Positions 62,649 through 64,000 of a stretch of 64,000 nucleotides of DNA are shown in pieces. A program made the position numbers and the translations under genes. Below the pieces are notes generated by a model. It saw nothing but the letters and a program-made list of their open reading frames with translations. It did no database searches and was not told where the DNA came from. Position 1 is the first letter of the stretch. Every line of letters begins with the position of its first letter. The DNA is from Haloferax larsenii JCM 13917 (lineage in GTDB: Archaea; Halobacteriota; Halobacteria; Halobacteriales; Haloferacaceae): assembly GCF_000336955.1 (NCBI RefSeq), contig NZ_AOLI01000014.1:125975-189974 (forward strand). The letters run 5' to 3'.

Positions 62649-63257
62649 CTACCGCTGGAGGTAGCCGTCGAGCCACTCTTGCGTTATGTCGTCGAAGGAA
62701 ACCGTCGTACCGCCGTGTTCCTCGGCGAACGAACTCGCGTCGTCTCCATTCGAGAACGGAATGAGGTCGGGCCCCATTCCGCCGTGGACGTCGCTGTCGA
62801 CGACGTACGTCATCTTCTCGGCGTCGCCGAAGGTGTCGGCTCCGGTGTGTGTCGAGATGAACGTCCGTCCCTCTTCGGTTCGGAGTTCGTAGTCGACGGT
62901 CGAGTAGTCGGTCACGTAGATGGCAGTTGCCGTCCACCCCTGACGTTTGTGCTCGAAGTAGTAGGGGAACAACCCCATGCTCAGGGTGTGGAACCACGCC
63001 GGGTTGTCGTGGCCTTCGGGGGCGTTGTCGGCGTAGAAAATCTGTCCGTTTGGCCCCGCGTGCACACCGATGACCATCCCGCCTTGGTCGTCTTCCTTCC
63101 CGCCCGAAAGGTCGATTGGCTCCGGTTTCGGTTCCGACTCGCCGCCACCGAGACAGCCTGCGAGTGCTGTGACGACGCCGAGCGAAATGGCTCGCGTCGC
63201 TCTCCGGCGAGAGACTGCGCATTTCGTCCAGCTATCCGGTGTTGGGTCGCGTGGCAT
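62649..63257 (-). CDS. NosL-family lipoprotein
   Basis: A 202-residue exported lipoprotein. The signal has SRRRATRAISLG and a lipobox TALAGC with Cys35. The mature domain matches the NosL family (copper chaperone of nitrous oxide reductase): ATAIYVTDYSTVDYEL, VVDSDVHGGMGPDLIPFSN, ASSFAEEHGGTTVSFDDI. The usual CxxCGM copper motif is reduced to GGM, with no Cys. It is not near any nos gene, so a role in N2O reductase maturation is doubtful; it may be a membrane metallochaperone-like protein for another partner. Confidence 0.85.
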   Translation of the reverse strand: MPRDPTPDSWTKCAVSRRRATRAISLGVVTALAGCLGGGESEPKPEPIDLSGGKEDDQGGMVIGVHAGPNGQIFYADNAPEGHDNPAWFHTLSMGLFPYYFEHKRQGWTATAIYVTDYSTVDYELRTEEGRTFISTHTGADTFGDAEKMTYVVDSDVHGGMGPDLIPFSNGDDASSFAEEHGGTTVSFDDITQEWLDGYLQR

Positions 63258-63400
63258 CGACTCGTCTACCCGATTGTCGGGGCGACTTCCTATTTAAAAC
63301 TCGAGGTATGGAGCTGATATTCGAGCATCGAACCGGTGAAAAACAGTGCTCGCAGCGTGTCGTCGGGTACAGAAGTGGCGAGAGTGTGACCTTGCCAGCG

Positions 63401-64000
63401 TCAGGCCGCGATGCGGACACCCTCGACGAGTGAACACACCTCGTCGAAGAGTTCGTCCGCGGTGTCGGGGTCGCGAGCCTCGGCAGTGACGCGAATCAAC
63501 GGTTCGGTGCCGCTCGCGCGCACGAGGAACCAGCCATCGTCCGTGTCGACGCGGAGTCCGTCTGTCGCGTCGATGTCGTCGTAGGTGGCGTAGAGGTCTC
63601 TCGCGATGCGGTCCATCGCGTGGTCCGCATTCTCGGTCTCGACGCTGGTTCGCCGGGTCGTGTACGCGGTGTCTCCGAGCGAGGCGACCTGTTCCGAGAG
63701 CGGGCCGTTGCGAGTGACGAGTTCGGCGAGTTTCAGCGCCGCGTAGTGGCCGTCGGGTGCCAGCGTCTCGTCGGGCCAAATCCAGACTCCGGACTGTTCC
63801 CCGCCGAAGACAAATCCCGGATGCGCCACTGCCTCGGCGACGTTGACATCTCCGACCGGTGTGTACGCGACAGAGCCACCAGCGTCTTCGACGACGTCCT
63901 GTACGAGCAGACTGGTGTCGACGGGGACCGCGACGGCGTCTCCCGGTTCGACCGCGTCGCGCGCGAACAGCGCGAGCAGGGAGTCGCCGTCGACGTAGGT
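63401..64000 (-). CDS. Phosphohexomutase (phosphoglucosamine/phosphomannomutase), partial
   Basis: The C-terminal 199 residues of an alpha-D-phosphohexomutase. Visible are SLLALFARDAV and the sugar-binding GGEQSGVWIWPDE, and the phosphate-binding RASGTEPLIRV near the end. The N-terminal domains with the phosphoserine and metal loops lie beyond the right edge. It is a clear paralogue of the mutase at 44474-45781 and may serve a different hexose phosphate in the same glycan pathway. Confidence 0.92.
   Translation of the reverse strand, partial: TYVDGDSLLALFARDAVEPGDAVAVPVDTSLLVQDVVEDAGGSVAYTPVGDVNVAEAVAHPGFVFGGEQSGVWIWPDETLAPDGHYAALKLAELVTRNGPLSEQVASLGDTAYTTRRTSVETENADHAMDRIARDLYATYDDIDATDGLRVDTDDGWFLVRASGTEPLIRVTAEARDPDTADELFDEVCSLVEGVRIAA

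Noticed and set aside
62464-62664. Plus-strand frame of 66 codons across the 21-bp repeats
   Set aside because: The frame consists mostly of the repeated unit and runs into the 3' end of the NosL-like gene; no family resemblance or start signal.
1-64000. tRNA, rRNA, CRISPR arrays and insertion sequences
   Set aside because: No cloverleaf with a TTCRA-type T loop in a proper context, no regularly spaced palindromic repeats with unique spacers, and no transposase domains were found by reading; the tandem repeats present lack spacers.

Overview
The window looks like a haloarchaeal replicon, most likely Haloferax or a close relative. The coding DNA is GC-rich, the proteins are acidic, and codons favour GAC, GTC and CTC. 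Archaeal TATA-like elements lie 25-30 bp upstream of many starts (leaderless genes). Tat/lipobox signals, a haloarchaeal pilin, DUF7344 and DUF7563 proteins, a bacterioopsin-activator-type HTH protein and several tiny zinc ribbons all point the same way. The co-occurrence of hutUGIH, cbiP, an HVO_A0556-type zinc finger and a substrate-binding protein resembles the pHV4 megaplasmid of Haloferax volcanii; that is memory-based inference, not a search. I saw no rRNA, tRNA, CRISPR array or transposase.

Region 1 (1-12.7 kb) is aromatic/acyl-CoA catabolism. It holds a partial phenylacetate-CoA ligase, a thiolase plus a catalytic-Cys-less HMG-CoA-synthase-like/Zn-ribbon/OB partner, a second thiolase, 3-hydroxyacyl-CoA dehydrogenase and enoyl-CoA hydratase. 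An IclR regulator follows, surrounded by five copies of a 17-bp palindrome. Divergent from it are an EthD-like protein, a TPP enzyme and an epimerase; a cupin and an HD-domain protein come next.

Region 2 (12.9-32.1 kb) is mixed metabolism and sensing: an M24 hydrolase with an altered metal site, a pilin, a J-domain/ferredoxin fusion, a nitrilase, a lone trpB, an MFS protein, zinc ribbons, DUF1028, a PAS/GAF/Bat-HTH regulator, CoA-disulfide reductase, thioredoxin, DoxX, CbiP, an iron-box-preceded substrate-binding lipoprotein and a multi-PAS histidine kinase.

Region 3 (32.1-34.7 kb) is a small accessory stretch of short membrane proteins, a lipoprotein and a PIN-domain remnant. Region 4 (34.7-42.7 kb) carries the complete hutUGIH histidine-degradation operon, a divergent MFS transporter and a CBS-less IMPDH/GMP-reductase-family enzyme.

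Region 5 (43.2-64 kb) is amino-sugar and surface-glycan precursor synthesis. It contains GlmU-like, GlmM, GlmS and a second GlmU-like enzyme, UDP-GlcNAc 2-epimerase, UDP-ManNAc dehydrogenase, another nucleotidyltransferase and a second phosphohexomutase. Between these lies a dense block of sensory and regulatory genes: a receiver-PAS-GAF protein, Rrf2, HxlR, a histidine kinase, a DICT protein, a winged-helix protein, two DUF7344 proteins and PadR. The most interesting signals are the IclR palindrome array, the nucleotide-sugar genes interleaved with regulators, the tandem repeats and palindromes at regulatory genes, and several enzymes lacking canonical catalytic residues.
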